The position numbers were made by a program, and so were the translations under genes. Below the pieces are notes generated by a model, which ran no database searches, was not told the DNA's origin, and saw only the letters and a list, made by a program, of their open reading frames with translations. Positions 47,720 to 58,990 of a stretch of DNA of 64,000 nt are shown here, in pieces. Origin of the DNA: Nicotiana tabacum (lineage: Eukaryota > Streptophyta > Magnoliopsida > Solanales > Solanaceae); assembly GCF_000715075.1 (NCBI RefSeq), contig NC_134087.1:129043518-129107517 (forward strand), read 5' to 3'. Positions within the stretch are counted from its first letter, which is position 1; every line of letters starts with the position of its first letter.

Positions 47720-50598
47720 TGTCACGGTCCCAAACTGGACGCGGTCGTGATGGCTACTCTCGTGAAGACAAGGGCAGCCGACACAATTCCCAAATTCATT
47801 TTTAATAATTTAATAAGTCAGTTTAAGTCATTTATAAGAATAAGTCCCCAACAAGTATAAATTTACGGAAATAGTACAAGTGCGGAAATAGATACAGCCC
47901 GACATTGGGGTGTCACAAGTCACGAGCATCTACTAAGGTCTAAATACAACGGAAAGTTTGAAAATGTACTAAATAAAGTCTAATGAAATCAAGAGGGAGA
48001 AAAGCAGTGCTGCGAACGTCGAGCAGCTACCTTGCTAAATTCTGATGACTTTGCCTCTGATCAACCAATACCAGATACTGGGTTCAGAAATACCTTAATC
48101 TGCATACAAAGTGTAAGGAGTAATGTGATTACTCCGACTTAGTGGATAATAATAATAAATGAGGACTGGGTGATAAGAAATCACGTAAAGGCACATCAAC
48201 AGGTTATATAGAAGCGGAAAGAGCCAATAAAAACAATGCAACAGTGGAAATATGTAAAGTCACTTTAGTTCAGTTTAAGATTCTTCAGAAATGCCTTTTT
48301 AACATTTAAGCAATTAAATGCAAAGCAGCTAGAACAAATAAACACATAAGAATCTGCCCCCCGGGCAATATCATGGAACAATCCCTAGCCCCTCGGGCTA
48401 TATCTCATATCAAAATGGGTACTCGCGCTCACTAGGGGTGTGCAGACTCCTGGAGGGGCCCCTTATGGCCCAAGTTCAATATCAAGCCATCTCGTGGCAT
48501 AATCACATAGGCTCTCGGCCTCATATCAACAAGCCACCTCGTGGCATACAAATCTCAGTCCCTCGGCCTCATAATAATACTCAGTGTTTCCTCACAACAT
48601 AGGCCATCAGCCTTACTCAGTCAGAATCTCCCAAGCCACTCGGCTAACAGTAAAACATGATGTTCAGCCCAAAATATCATTTAAAATATTATTTTAGTGT
48701 TAAAGCAGAGTAAATATGGCTGAGTTATAAAAATAGTAGAATATAGCATGGCTGAGTTCAAGAATAATGTCAAAACAGTGAGGAAATATCAATAAAAATC
48801 TCCTAAGGGTTCAAATAGTTGGCACGAGACCCAAATATGGCATTTAGCCCAAAACATGATGATAACAAATAGTTTTCAATCAAATACGCAGTAAAAAAGT
48901 CATTCGGAATAGACTAAGTCACAATCCCCAACGGTGCACGACCCCACACTCGTCATCTAGCTTGTGTGTCACCTCAATATAGCATCACAATGTGCAATCC
49001 GAGGTTTTATACCCTCAGAACAACATTTAGAATCATTACCCACCTCGATCCAGTCCAAACTCTAGCCCGCGATGCCTGCCCTTACTAATCGACCTCTGGA
49101 TGCTTCAAATCCAACCACAATCAATACATAACCATTAATATGGCAAGGGAACAAACCCCCCCCCCCCCCCCAAAATATCCAATTTACATAAAAAATCCCG
49201 AAATTGCTCAAACTCGGCCCCCGAGCCCACATCTCTAAATACGATAAAAATCACATCAATAGAATCCTCATCCTCTCACGATTCTACCCGTATCAAATTC
49301 ATCAAAATCCGGCCTCAATTGCCCATTCAAATCCCCCAAAACAATTCTCAAACTTTTCTTCCATTTTTTCCACAATTTCCACTCTAATTTCTCAAATTAA
49401 ATGATGATATCCAAGACAAAATCATAGAATTAAACCAAATATGAGTGAAGAATACTTACCCCAATTGCTCCACTGAAAATCCCCTCAAATTTAACCTTCT
49501 CCCGAGCTCTCCAATGGCTTTTATGATATTTGACTTAAACCCTCAATTTTTAATATAAACTGTCTACCTAGATATTTCTTCATCGCGAACGCGACATATC
49601 CCTCGCGTGTGCGAAGTACATCGCTTCACAAACCAAAATTCCTTCTATGCGAACGTGATAACCATCTAGAGAACACGATGCACAACACACTTAACACTTC
49701 GCGATTGCGACCCCTACTAAGCGAATGCGTAGAACAAATGCATTAGGGGCCTAGCTACTCCTCTTCCTCTATGCGAATGCGACATAAGCCTCGCGAATGC
49801 GGAGAATCACAACATTGCGAACGCGAAGACAAAATTCGCTGCCTCAGAGGACACCCTTCACGAACGCGAATCCCTGATAGCGAACGCGAAGAACAATTCG
49901 TCTACAACAAAAACCAGCAAAAACTGCCAAGTCCAAAGTCAAAAATTGATCCGTTTAACCACCCGAAACTCACCCGAGGCCCTTGGGACCTCAACCAAAC
50001 ATGCCAACATATCCCATAACAACGTTCAAACCTATTCCAACCTTCGGAACGCTAAAAACAACATAAAAACACCAAAATTATATCGTATTCAAGCCTAAGA
50101 ATTTCAAGAACTTCCAACTTCCGCTTTCGATCAAAAAACCTACCAAACCTCGTCCGAATATCATGAAATTTTGCACACACATCACAAATGACTCAACGGA
50201 CCTACTTCGACTTCCGGAATCCTATTCCGACCCTTATATGAAAATCTCGCCTATCAAGCGAAAAACCCCAAAATTCCAATTTTGCCAATTCAAGCCTAAA
50301 CCATTCGCGGGCATCCAAAATACATTCCGACCACGCTCCTAAGTCCCAAATCATCTAGCAGAGCTAACCAAATCATAAAAATTCCAATCCGAGGTCATCT
50401 ACTAACAAGTCAAATCTTGGTCAAACCTTTCAAATTTCAAGCTTCAAACTGAGAACTGTTCTTCCACATTCACTCTGATTACCCTGAAAACGAAAACCAA
50501 CAATTTACATAAGTCATAATACATCACACGGGGCTAGTAATGCCCGAGGATTGGCGATCATAGTTCAAAAGCTCAAAACGACCGGTCAGGTCATTACA
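47720..50598 (-). repeat. 5' LTR of element A (2,879 bp)
   Basis: It aligns with 6658-9552. It contains a run of 16 C at 49156-49171 where the other LTR has a mixed sequence, and the CGCGAACGCG palindrome cluster at about 49580-49900. Confidence 0.9.
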
Positions 50599-50832
50599 AT
50601 TCCACCTACCGAACTTCATGGCATGACCTCATCAGGATCGGGGCGAGGCCAAAACTATTGTTGACACAAATCAACATCCCCTCCCTACTAAGAATTTTCT
50701 TTGAAAGTAAGACCAACAGGATGCAAGGAAATACTGGAATACTCCAGAGCAAATGAAAAATCTACCATTCTCTCATAACTATCACCCCTCTTTCCTTATT
50801 CAAATTTGTCCTTATATATAACTAAAAACTAA

Positions 50833-51230
50833 CTCTCTGATCCTTCAGAGGTATTGTAAATAGCAAATTGTCTACTCAACCAGACGAAGGCATGTATATA
50901 AAAAGTCATCTGCTCAAACAAGCGGAGCATGTTGTATATAGCAAGCCACTGGTCCTACTAACCGAGCCATGTATATAGAAAATTGTCTGATCAACCAAGC
51001 AGATCAATAAAAGCTCAATCAATCAGAGCGCCCTATACAAATCAAACAGTAGGCTTCGCCAATCAAAGCCTTGTATATAGCAAAACTGTTTGCTTAATCA
51101 ACGAGAGTGATTTGCACAGCCACTCCAACACATTGGAGATCCTAATAGATAACTGCAAACCTCATGACCAACATTCTGCCAATCAATGGCCAAAACTTAG
51201 TTTTGCAGTCAAGAGTACCACTTAGGCATG
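50833..51230 (+). repeat. Degenerate hairpin minisatellite of E, type 1
   Basis: Units of 40-60 bp combine TTGTATATAGCAAA with a hairpin around a CAACCAA/CAATCAA-like loop. Stems differ between units: CTCTGA/TCAGAG (50833), GGT/ACC (about 50951), TCTG/CAGA (about 50986), GCTC/GAGC (about 51013), AGGCTT/AAGCCT (about 51051), CTCC/GGAG (about 51123). Confidence 0.7.
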
Positions 51231-51319
51231 CTCCTTATTTCTTTATTTTTATCTCGAATTTTTGACATCTTTTTCATGCGGCTTATAGGCACGATTACAT
51301 TTTTCAAGTCAGAAACAAC

Positions 51320-51460
51320 CATCGTGCAGAGAAACTTTACATTTCAATGCAACCACTCTCATCAAGCAGAGATACATTACATTTCAATGCAACTTCTCCC
51401 ATTAACGGGAGATGCATTCAACATTACATGTCAACTACTCCCATTGCACGGAGACACTCC
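51320..51460 (+). repeat. Hairpin minisatellite of E, type 2
   Basis: Three units of about 46 bp read ACATTACATTTCAATGCAAC followed by a hairpin: CTC/GAG, CTCCC/GGGAG and CTCC/GGAG. F is inserted in the last unit. Confidence 0.75.
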
Positions 51461-52969
51461 TGATCGAGGCCAACCCTGCACTACTATTGAGTAGTGAGAG
51501 AGGGTTGAAGCAGCTTTTACCCGATTAAGGTCGGGATCGATTTCCACTAGGAGCTAGAAGTTGGAGTCGGGTGTCTATCTAAAGTGGAGTTGTGTATGTG
51601 TTCCAAATTGCACTTCTAAACGTTTTTGGGTTTTGATTTACTTCTAATTTTATAAATCTACAATGCTCAATTAAACTAAAATAATCTAAGGTTAAATTAA
51701 TACGAGTTGTTGAAATGGTTAAAATGCATTAGGGTAGTGACTTTCGCTTAGGTGGTCAATTGACGGGTACTTAAGTCTAAGGCATGATTGAAAAATTTGG
51801 GGAGTATGATATAACCATTGCACGATTTTACCCACTCTACACCTCTCGGTGGTTCGAGTGATTTTGCCCGAATTGACTTTCTCAAGACCAATTGGGTATG
51901 CAAATTTGCACAAGCAATCCAAGTTCAAGTCGGGTATTAGTATCTCTAAATTTAACCCTTTAAGTGGGGCTATCAATCTCTTGAGTACACCCCAATTCCT
52001 TGTTGGACCGATTTCAGAGACTTAGACTCTCTTTCTCAAGAAAAGCCAAAGTCAACTAAACACAAACTAGTGTTTGCAACCACTAATTCAGCAAATAAAC
52101 ATGAAATTAGTCCAAATATCAAATACCCATAGACAATCAAGCATCAAAACACACTAGGGTTGAGCCACAACGCTAGCTTATGGGTCTAGCTACTCATAAT
52201 TAGAGAAAAAAACAAAGAAATAGATGAAGAAAAACTCATATTAATTAATTTATATGATAAAATAAAAGATTCAATGTTGAAATGAAGCTAAACCCAAAAT
52301 AGCTAAAGAAATGGAAGTCACAAGCGCAGCTCAATACAAAAACTATCTGATGACCTAAAAATGCGAAAAGAAGCTATTTATACTAAGCTAAAAAATCTGG
52401 ACAAAAATACCCCCGCGGGGCTACTGCCGACCGCACAAAATCACGTGCGGACGCACTAAGGCTCTTGACTTAAAATCCAAGTCTCTGAACTCGGGCAATG
52501 CAGACCACACAGAATCGAGTGCGGCCGCGGTGGCTTCTAGTGCGGTTTGCAAGAAATGGAGCGCGGACTGCATTGGGCTTCAATCTCCAAACTGGAAATT
52601 CTCTAATCCTTGGCTCTGCGGACCGTACTAAATCGAGTACGGCTGCAATGACTCTAATGCGGACCGTAGTAAATCCCATGCGGCCGCATTGCCTGTTTTA
52701 CCTGAGTTGCATACTCTCTGAACCTCACTTGTGCGGACCGTACAGAATGGTGTGCGACTGCACTGGCCCTGTTTTGCCTGAGCTTTGTCATGTCTCGATA
52801 TTTGTGCAAGTTTCACTCTTTTTTTGAGCTAATCTTTGACACTTGTTACCTTGATGATCAAACTTGCAATCAAGCACAACTTGCGAGCCTTTGGGACTAT
52901 TTTTTACACATTTCTAATCAAAACTTAAGCAAGAAGGAGTATAAAATGTACCAAAATCTCTAGTTATCA
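51461..52969 (-). repeat. 3' LTR of element F (1,509 bp)
   Basis: On the minus strand it starts TGATAACTAGAG after the PPT and ends GGCCTCGATCA. The first 400 bp (plus coordinates) match 63605-64000 with few changes. It contains GC-rich palindromes and a TATA box. Confidence 0.92.
52374..52765 (-). promoter_or_regulatory. LTR promoter of F: TATA box with palindrome cluster
   Basis: TATAAATAG (52374-52382, minus strand) is preceded by CCCCGCGGGG (52411-52420) and six paired motifs of the GCGGACCGTAC...GTGCGGCCGC type up to 52765. Each pair can form a hairpin. Confidence 0.65.
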
Positions 52970-52981
52970 ACTCCCTCATAC
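52970..52981 (-). promoter_or_regulatory. Polypurine tract of element F
   Basis: The minus strand reads GTATGAGGGAGT before TGATAACTAG. Confidence 0.8.
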
Positions 52982-54859
52982 TTAAGCTTTTGCTTGTCCT
53001 CAAACAAATAAAATAAGACCCACCCTTTAAGAGAAAATCCAAGAAAAGTCAGCTGTCCTAAAGTGACCTCATCTAGCATCAATTAGGACTAACAATTTCC
53101 CTCAATACAAATGAATCATTAACAACATTTACCCTTGTAACACCATGGATTAAGTACAACATAAAAGAATCAAGAGTTGACTCAACAAATCAAAGAAACT
53201 CTTTCTATTACTTCGGTCATTGTTGAACCCAAACTCACACATCCTCAACTCTCCCTAAGCAAACCTCACCTTTAAGATAGTGGCACTCAAAATGAGGTTA
53301 ATGGAAATTCACTCATCTCTCTCAAGAAAATGTCACAAGTACGGCTCTAAGTACCACATGCTTGCCCCTTATGTGAGTCACCACTAATGTAAGCTTCATC
53401 AGACTCAAGATCATATAGGGCTTTTGTGGGGACATAATGAAGGCTTTTGGTTCAGGGTAGGAAATGTTTGGTCTAAGTAGGTTCCATATCCCCTTAAGCA
53501 CTTCTTTTGTTTCATTTGGCACGCATTCACTTGACTCTTTGAGTCATTTCACTTCTTTCCAAGGGGTTAGAGAGACATATTGTCACGCTTTCTTGTTCAT
53601 TTCAAATCTTTTCTCCTTTCTCAACTTTTCACACCCGTCATTCTTTGCTTTTCTTGAATTCCTTTTTATTATCTTACACATTGAACATTCTTTTTGTCTT
53701 TTTACTTTTCTTTCCTTTTTCATTAAGTTTCCTTTTATCGTGGTTCTTGAAGGGAAAAAGTCTAAGGCACAAAAGGGTTGACTAGGGATTTTATCATCGG
53801 TAGGCTATGGAAGTGTATCATTTGGATTAAGGAAAGCCTATAATCATGTCTCAAGTAAAAATTTACTCGAGATTTCGCCTCAACAAACATTCAGGGCAAG
53901 TTCTAGACCAATGGCTCGGGACTTTAACTTGCAATGTAATTTCTCACCACACAAGCTATGGGATCAACACAAGAGTCTCAAGGTCACGACTTTCACCATC
54001 CCAAACACAACAATTTGTTTTTGACCATGAGATCAAAGACAAATGTGCTAGGCCGAAGTGAAGCTTTGCTTGAGATACCCTTACCACTAACTACTAAAAA
54101 GCAAAAAAAAATGGACCCAAACCCTTAAGAAGGTTGTCACGCCATCCATCATTGGGAAGAGCCACCCGGTTCACACAAACTCCACCTTTGGAAAGAACCC
54201 TGGCATTAAGAAAACTAAAGGCTTATTGCGATCATTCAAAATAAGAAGCTACGAACATAAATAAGAAGCTACGGAGAAGAAAAATGCGGAAAGTAAAATG
54301 AATATTTACAAGAAGGGATTTAATCGAATATACAATAGAGGGGATGAATATATACAATATGACATAAACTTTATATATAGGCCCAAAGTAAAAAGTATGA
54401 AAAATGTAAAGAAGTGCTAAAATTATATACATACCAAAGATGAAAAATAAAGAAATCATAAAAGTTGTCAAATATATACAATCATCCAACAAATCAATGT
54501 AGGGCCTACACCCTCAAGCATTGTGCCCAATGCCAACTAAACCAAATATGCACCAAAAAAAAGGGAAAAGGATATAGAGACTCCCTATGGCCCGTCTGTC
54601 TGCATGGGCTCCTGAGTGGTCGCTGGGTCCAGAAGATGCTCGAGAACCGTAGACTGGTTCCCTATGGCATGCTGCTCTGCTGCTGGGACTTGGGCCTGGA
54701 CCTGGACAGACTCCTAGGCTGCATTATGTGGCTGACTGGAGGAGGCCTCTGGTGGGTCTGCCAACTGGATGACTACATCATCTGCTCAGGGAATCATCCT
54801 TTTCCTCTTGGGAGGCCTCGAGGACTATTCTGGATGGGGGGAGCTGTTGGCACTGAGTC
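52982..54859 (-). other. 3'UTR of element F
   Basis: No gene is recognised. Sequence is mixed, AT-rich at 54240-54500. Short open frames on both strands have no domain. Confidence 0.6.
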
Positions 54860-56574
54860 CTATAGCAATAAGTCCAAAGGCAGATAATCTGCATTCATCC
54901 TGTCAACCTCAACCCTCAACTCCTTTACGGACTCCTTGGAAGCCCGCGTCTTTCTCATCTTCTTGGCCTCCCTAGCAAGCTCCTTGAGAGCTATTCTATG
55001 AGACTCCATAGCGACTATAAGAACTTTTTGAGTGTCAAGGATTTTCTTCTGGTTGTCCAGAATATCCTTGAGGGCGTCCTCAATAGACTGTGGAACCTGT
55101 GGAGGTGGAGGTGTCGACTGAGCTGCTACTGTAGTAGTGAGGACAGATAACTTAGAGGAAGTTGTCTGCATCCAGTTGTTGATGCTGAGAAGGTACTGGC
55201 TCAGGCGGTGTGCAGTCACTGGGTGGGCTGGGGTAGAGAGTATCTCTGAAGCTGCTGAAGTGGATGGACCAGGGGGAATGTCCGATGAGGTAGAGGCAGG
55301 CTGAGCAGGAGCCACTACAACAACCGGCCCTTCAGACTGGCCAGTTGCAACAGTGGGTGTTCCTTGTAGTTCTTGCTTTTAGGGTTGTCATCACCCTGCA
55401 TGTTGTACCATGAGAACGGGGCCTTTTATTTCACTTTGATATCAAATGACCATTTTTTACCTCTAATTTCGTGAAGTACATGGTTAAGAAGCTGGGGAAA
55501 GGATAGTTTCTGTCACCTTCACTGCCTACCTATGTAATCACCCGAGATATCACCTTCCCAACGTTAATTGGGTAACCTACCATGATTGATGCTACCAATA
55601 CTGCCCGGTGAAGAGGGAGTGAGTTGTCATGAGTAGTGGGGTCCAATCTGCTACACACGAATGTTTCCCACCCCTTGACCTCAAAATTTTTACTCCCGCA
55701 TTCAACCAATCGAGGGTGGTACCTGGGACTGCCAGATACTATGCCAACCAAGTACGGACCTCCTCACCTAATTACATCTTTGCCAAATACAGCGACTCAT
55801 CCTCCTCATCAAAGCCCAAGTAGTCATTTATGGTCTTCCCATCAAACAACACTTTCAAATTGCGCACCTTGGTCACTTTGGTACCCTTCTTGATGTGGGC
55901 AACATTGGTGTAGAATTCCTTGACTAGGTGCTCGTTTGCATCCTCAAAGTTGTTTAACAAATACTCACAGCCCACTCTCACTCTAAACTGCCTTCTCATA
56001 TTAAGGTTGTCCGGAAAGAGGTCTCTATCAACAAAACTCCTCTCCAAGATAAATTTCCTCACAGGCCACCATTCTCTAAATTTATGGTAGGCCAACTCAC
56101 TCACAAACCGGTCTTGCCACACCTCCGATTTTCTAGTTCTAGTAATTCCTCCCACCCGAGATTCATTCCTTCTCCTACTACCTCTTCTTCTCCTACTGCA
56201 CCCTCTCTGGATAATGAAGCTGTGGGAGAGGTGGAGTATTCATTCCCACTCCCTTCAGTTGAGCCCTCAGACGACCCAAGAGATACATTTACTAATGCTT
56301 AGGCAGCAGGGGAAGGTAGAGGAGTGTCTCTTAGTGTGTTTCTCTCCGGTCAATTAGGGATGTACTCTGAGATTGAGTCTGAAGATATATCCCGAGAGGG
56401 ATTGCATTCACTCCCAGACTGGTCAATGGTCCTATCAGCAGCTTTACTGATCTTCCTCATCTTTTTAATGTTTTTCCTTGCTTGAGGAGTCAGTCTTATC
56501 ATTTTCTGTTTCCCTCCACAGGAGGATTCACCTCGACCAACTTGTTTATAACCCTTGCCTCTTTATTTCACCAT
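54860..56574 (-). pseudogene. Athila env-like ORF (element F)
   Basis: The start ATG is at 56572-56574, directly after a good 3' splice site (TTTGCAG at 56578). The fourth codon is a stop. The best-preserved part (56155-55772) has WWPVRKFILERSFVDRDLFP, VGCEYLLNNFEDANEHLV and VKEFYTNVA, the domain listed as putative plant transposon protein in many Athila env-like ORFs. The C-terminal part (55315-54860) is Pro/Ser/Thr-rich, then a helical DILDNQKKILDTQKVLIVAM segment that may be a coiled coil. Several stops and frameshifts lie between. No clear signal peptide or membrane segment is visible in what remains, so a true envelope role is doubtful. Confidence 0.7.
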
Positions 56575-56577
56575 TGT

Positions 56578-57199
56578 CTGCAAACAACATCCATTAGGCT
56601 CGTTAGTATCAGTAGAAGTAATTAAGATTAGAGTTGCTAAAAAAGGTTGTAGATAGTTGTATATACTACACAGTGCGAACTGCACTAAATGTAGTGCAGC
56701 CGCACAGAGGTCAGTGCGGACCACACAAAATGCCAATGCAGTCCGCACAAAGGTGGGTTTCAAACTACCCACTCTCTAAACAATTGCTCCGCAGACCGCA
56801 CAAAATGCTAATGCAGTCCGCATTGAGGCACCGCGAACCGTACAAAATGCAATGCGGCCGCGGTCCTCGAAGATCAAGTTTTAGGACTTTTAGCAATGCG
56901 GTCCACACAAAATTCCATTGCGGACCGCACAGAATCAACCGCAGTCCGCACTGAGTTCCCAAAAGCAGCACTAACTTAGGGTTCAATGTATTTTGATTTT
57001 AAGTCCAATTTTACACATAAGAAAGGTTCCTATGTGTTTGCCCAGTGTTATTTACTACCTAAGTCTACTTTAATCAAGAAATTAACTAACCTAATTTATC
57101 AAATCAAAAGAAGTACGAGAAGAATAGAAAGGAAGCTAAGAAGACAAAAATTAAATGAAAGTAATAAACTTAAACAACTAACAAGAAGTAAAAGTTTAC
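56578..57199 (-). other. Putative 5'UTR intron before the env-like ORF
   Basis: On the minus strand CTG/GTAAAC (donor at 57199) and TGTTGTTTGCAG/ACAATGG (acceptor at 56578) would remove 622 nt. The interior is T-rich at the start and contains a palindrome cluster at 56670-56955. The acceptor lies three bases before the ATG. Confidence 0.55.
56670..56955 (-). repeat. GCGGACCGCA/TGCGGTCCGC palindrome cluster, distal
   Basis: Five or six hairpin-like pairs of the form GCGGACCGCACAAAATGC followed by AATGCGGTCCGCA, with drift, occur in the putative intron. Confidence 0.75.
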
Positions 57200-57327
57200 C
57201 AGAAGTGAGATGCTGATGATTAATCGAGATTTTACAGATGAAATCGTGCAATTCTTGTGATGAACAGTGATTGTTTTACGGTTTTGAGAGCAAAAGGTCG
57301 AAAAGTGTAAAAGGAGGGCCTCAGGCC

Positions 57328-57640
57328 CTATTTATAGAAAAGGACCTGGGGCCCAGCTTATCTACCCAAATGCGGACCACACAAAATGCAATGCAGTCCG
57401 TACTACACAGTAATTTTCAAAGTTTGAGAAGGCAACCACTGCGGTCCACAAAAAATGAAATGCTGGCGTAGTGGTCCACCGCATACCCCACAAAATGTAA
57501 TGTGGTCGTGGTGGCAAACTTTAGAGGGCTGATATTTCCATCTACATCAATGCGGTCCGCACTAATTTTTGTGCCCCCCACACTGAGTTCTTTGGGGCCG
57601 CACACAATGTAGTGCGTTCCGCATTGAAAACTTCAGAGAC
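57328..57640 (-). promoter_or_regulatory. Putative internal promoter of F upstream of the env-like ORF
   Basis: The minus strand has TATAAATAG (57328-57336), preceded by five palindromic GCGGACC...GGTCCGC pairs at 57371-57640. The LTR promoter of the same element has the same layout. Transcription would run toward the env-like ORF. Confidence 0.55.
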
Positions 57641-57826
57641 TTGACAATTTTTTCACTGTGTCCTACACTGCTTCAACACAAACTTGTAACATCTCACAAC
57701 CAGTCAGTCCAACAATAAATCCTATCCTACAATGAAAAACAAAGAAAAACAAGAAGAAAAAGACATGGTGTGCCTCCCAAGAAGTGCATTATTTAACATG
57801 GTGGCACGACACAGGTTACCATTAAA
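57641..57826 (-). other. Spacer after integrase of F
   Basis: No gene is seen. The CTTGGGAGGCACACCATG stretch just after the integrase stop is of a type common in Athila elements. Confidence 0.6.
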
Positions 57827-58990
57827 TCATTTGAGGTAAAGAAGTGTCACCACGTGGCTGTCATCAATTTTTCCCAAGTAGTGCTTGACCCTATGCCCAT
57901 TCATTCTGAAAACTTCCCCATTTTTGTTTTTTAAATCAAGTGCGCCAAACAGGGTCACGCATACCACTTCAAAAGGTCCACTCCATTTTGACTTAAGCAT
58001 TCCCGGAAACAGGCGTAACCGAGAGTTGAACAAGAGAACCAAATAACCAACTTTGAACTCCTTGCTATGAGCATATTTATCATGAAGGTACTTCATCTTG
58101 TCCTTGTACAAGGATGAACTAGAGTAGACATGGAATCAGAATTCATCAAGTTCATTCAGCTGCTCCACACGAAGATTGGCTGCAACATCCCATTCAAGAT
58201 TTAGCTTGCTCAAAGCCCACATGGCCTTGTGCTCTAACTCAACTGGTAGATGGCAAGCTTTCCCAAACACCAACCGATACGTAGACATACCAATTGGAGT
58301 CTTGTAAGTAGTCCTATAAGCCTTAGAGCATTATCCAACTTCTTTGACCAACTGGTCCTGTTTGCATTGACCGTCTTTGACAATATGCTTTTGATTTCCC
58401 TGTTGGAGACTTCAACTTGACCACTTGCTTGAGGATGATAGGGATTAGAAACTTTGTGATTGACACCAAACATTCCAAGCAAAGTGTCAAAAGCTCTATT
58501 GCAAAAATGAGACCCTCCATCACTTATGATTGCACGAGAAGTACCAAACCTTGTAAAAATGATCTTCTTAAGAAATGCAACGACACTCTGGGCCTCATTG
58601 TTGGGCAAAGCCACGGCTTCAACCCACTTTGAAACATAGTCCACCACCACAAGAATATATTTGTTCCCACACGAGATAACAAACGGGCCCATAAAATCAA
58701 TGCCCCATACATCAAAAATATCAACCTTAAGAATGGTATTGAGATGCATCTCATCTTTCTTCGAAATTCCACCCGCTCGTTGACATTCATCACACCTCTT
58801 CACTAGTTTGCTTGCATCTTTGTACAAAGTTGGCCAATAAAACCCACAACTAAGAACTTTGGAAGCCGTCCTCGCCCCGCCATGATGGACACCATAGGGA
58901 GAGGAATGACAAACCTCCAAGATACTCAATTTCTCTTCCTCCAGTACGCACGTTCGGATGTGCAAATCTTGAACAAGTATGGTTCATCCC
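57827..58990 (-). pseudogene. Integrase of element F
   Basis: The zinc-binding HHCC region ([20 protein letters not shown], then [12 protein letters not shown]) is followed by the catalytic core with all three acidic residues: [22 protein letters not shown] and [14 protein letters not shown]. The second Asp and the Glu are 35 residues apart (DD35E). A frameshift near 58290 separates the core from the C-terminal part (58111-57827, HDKYAHSKEFKVGYLVLLFN), which ends at 57827. Stops near the RNase H junction (58926) also break the frame. Confidence 0.9.

Larger units (their letters stand above)
6658..50598 (-). mobile_element. Element A: chromovirus-type LTR retrotransposon, carrying nested B and C
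   Basis: Homologous LTRs at 6658-9552 and 47720-50598 start TGTCACG and end TTACA. The PBS-like sequence beside the right LTR (TTGATATCAGAGCC on the minus strand) resembles the initiator-methionine tRNA site (TGGTATCAGAGC) common in chromoviruses. The PPT beside the left LTR is AAGTGGGGGAGGA. The flanks gTTCC (6653-6657) and aTTCC (50599-50603) are a 5-bp target duplication with one change. The internal region is interrupted by B at 10940-44863. LTR length suggests the Tekay/Del group, which is inference. Confidence 0.85.
50599..51460 (+). mobile_element. Element E, right fragment (3'UTR)
   Basis: It starts with aTTCC, the right target duplication of A, and continues the non-coding 3'UTR of E until F begins at 51461. 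Bases 50604-50830 are unique. The rest is hairpin-type minisatellite. The PPT and LTR of E lie beyond F, outside the window. Confidence 0.65.
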
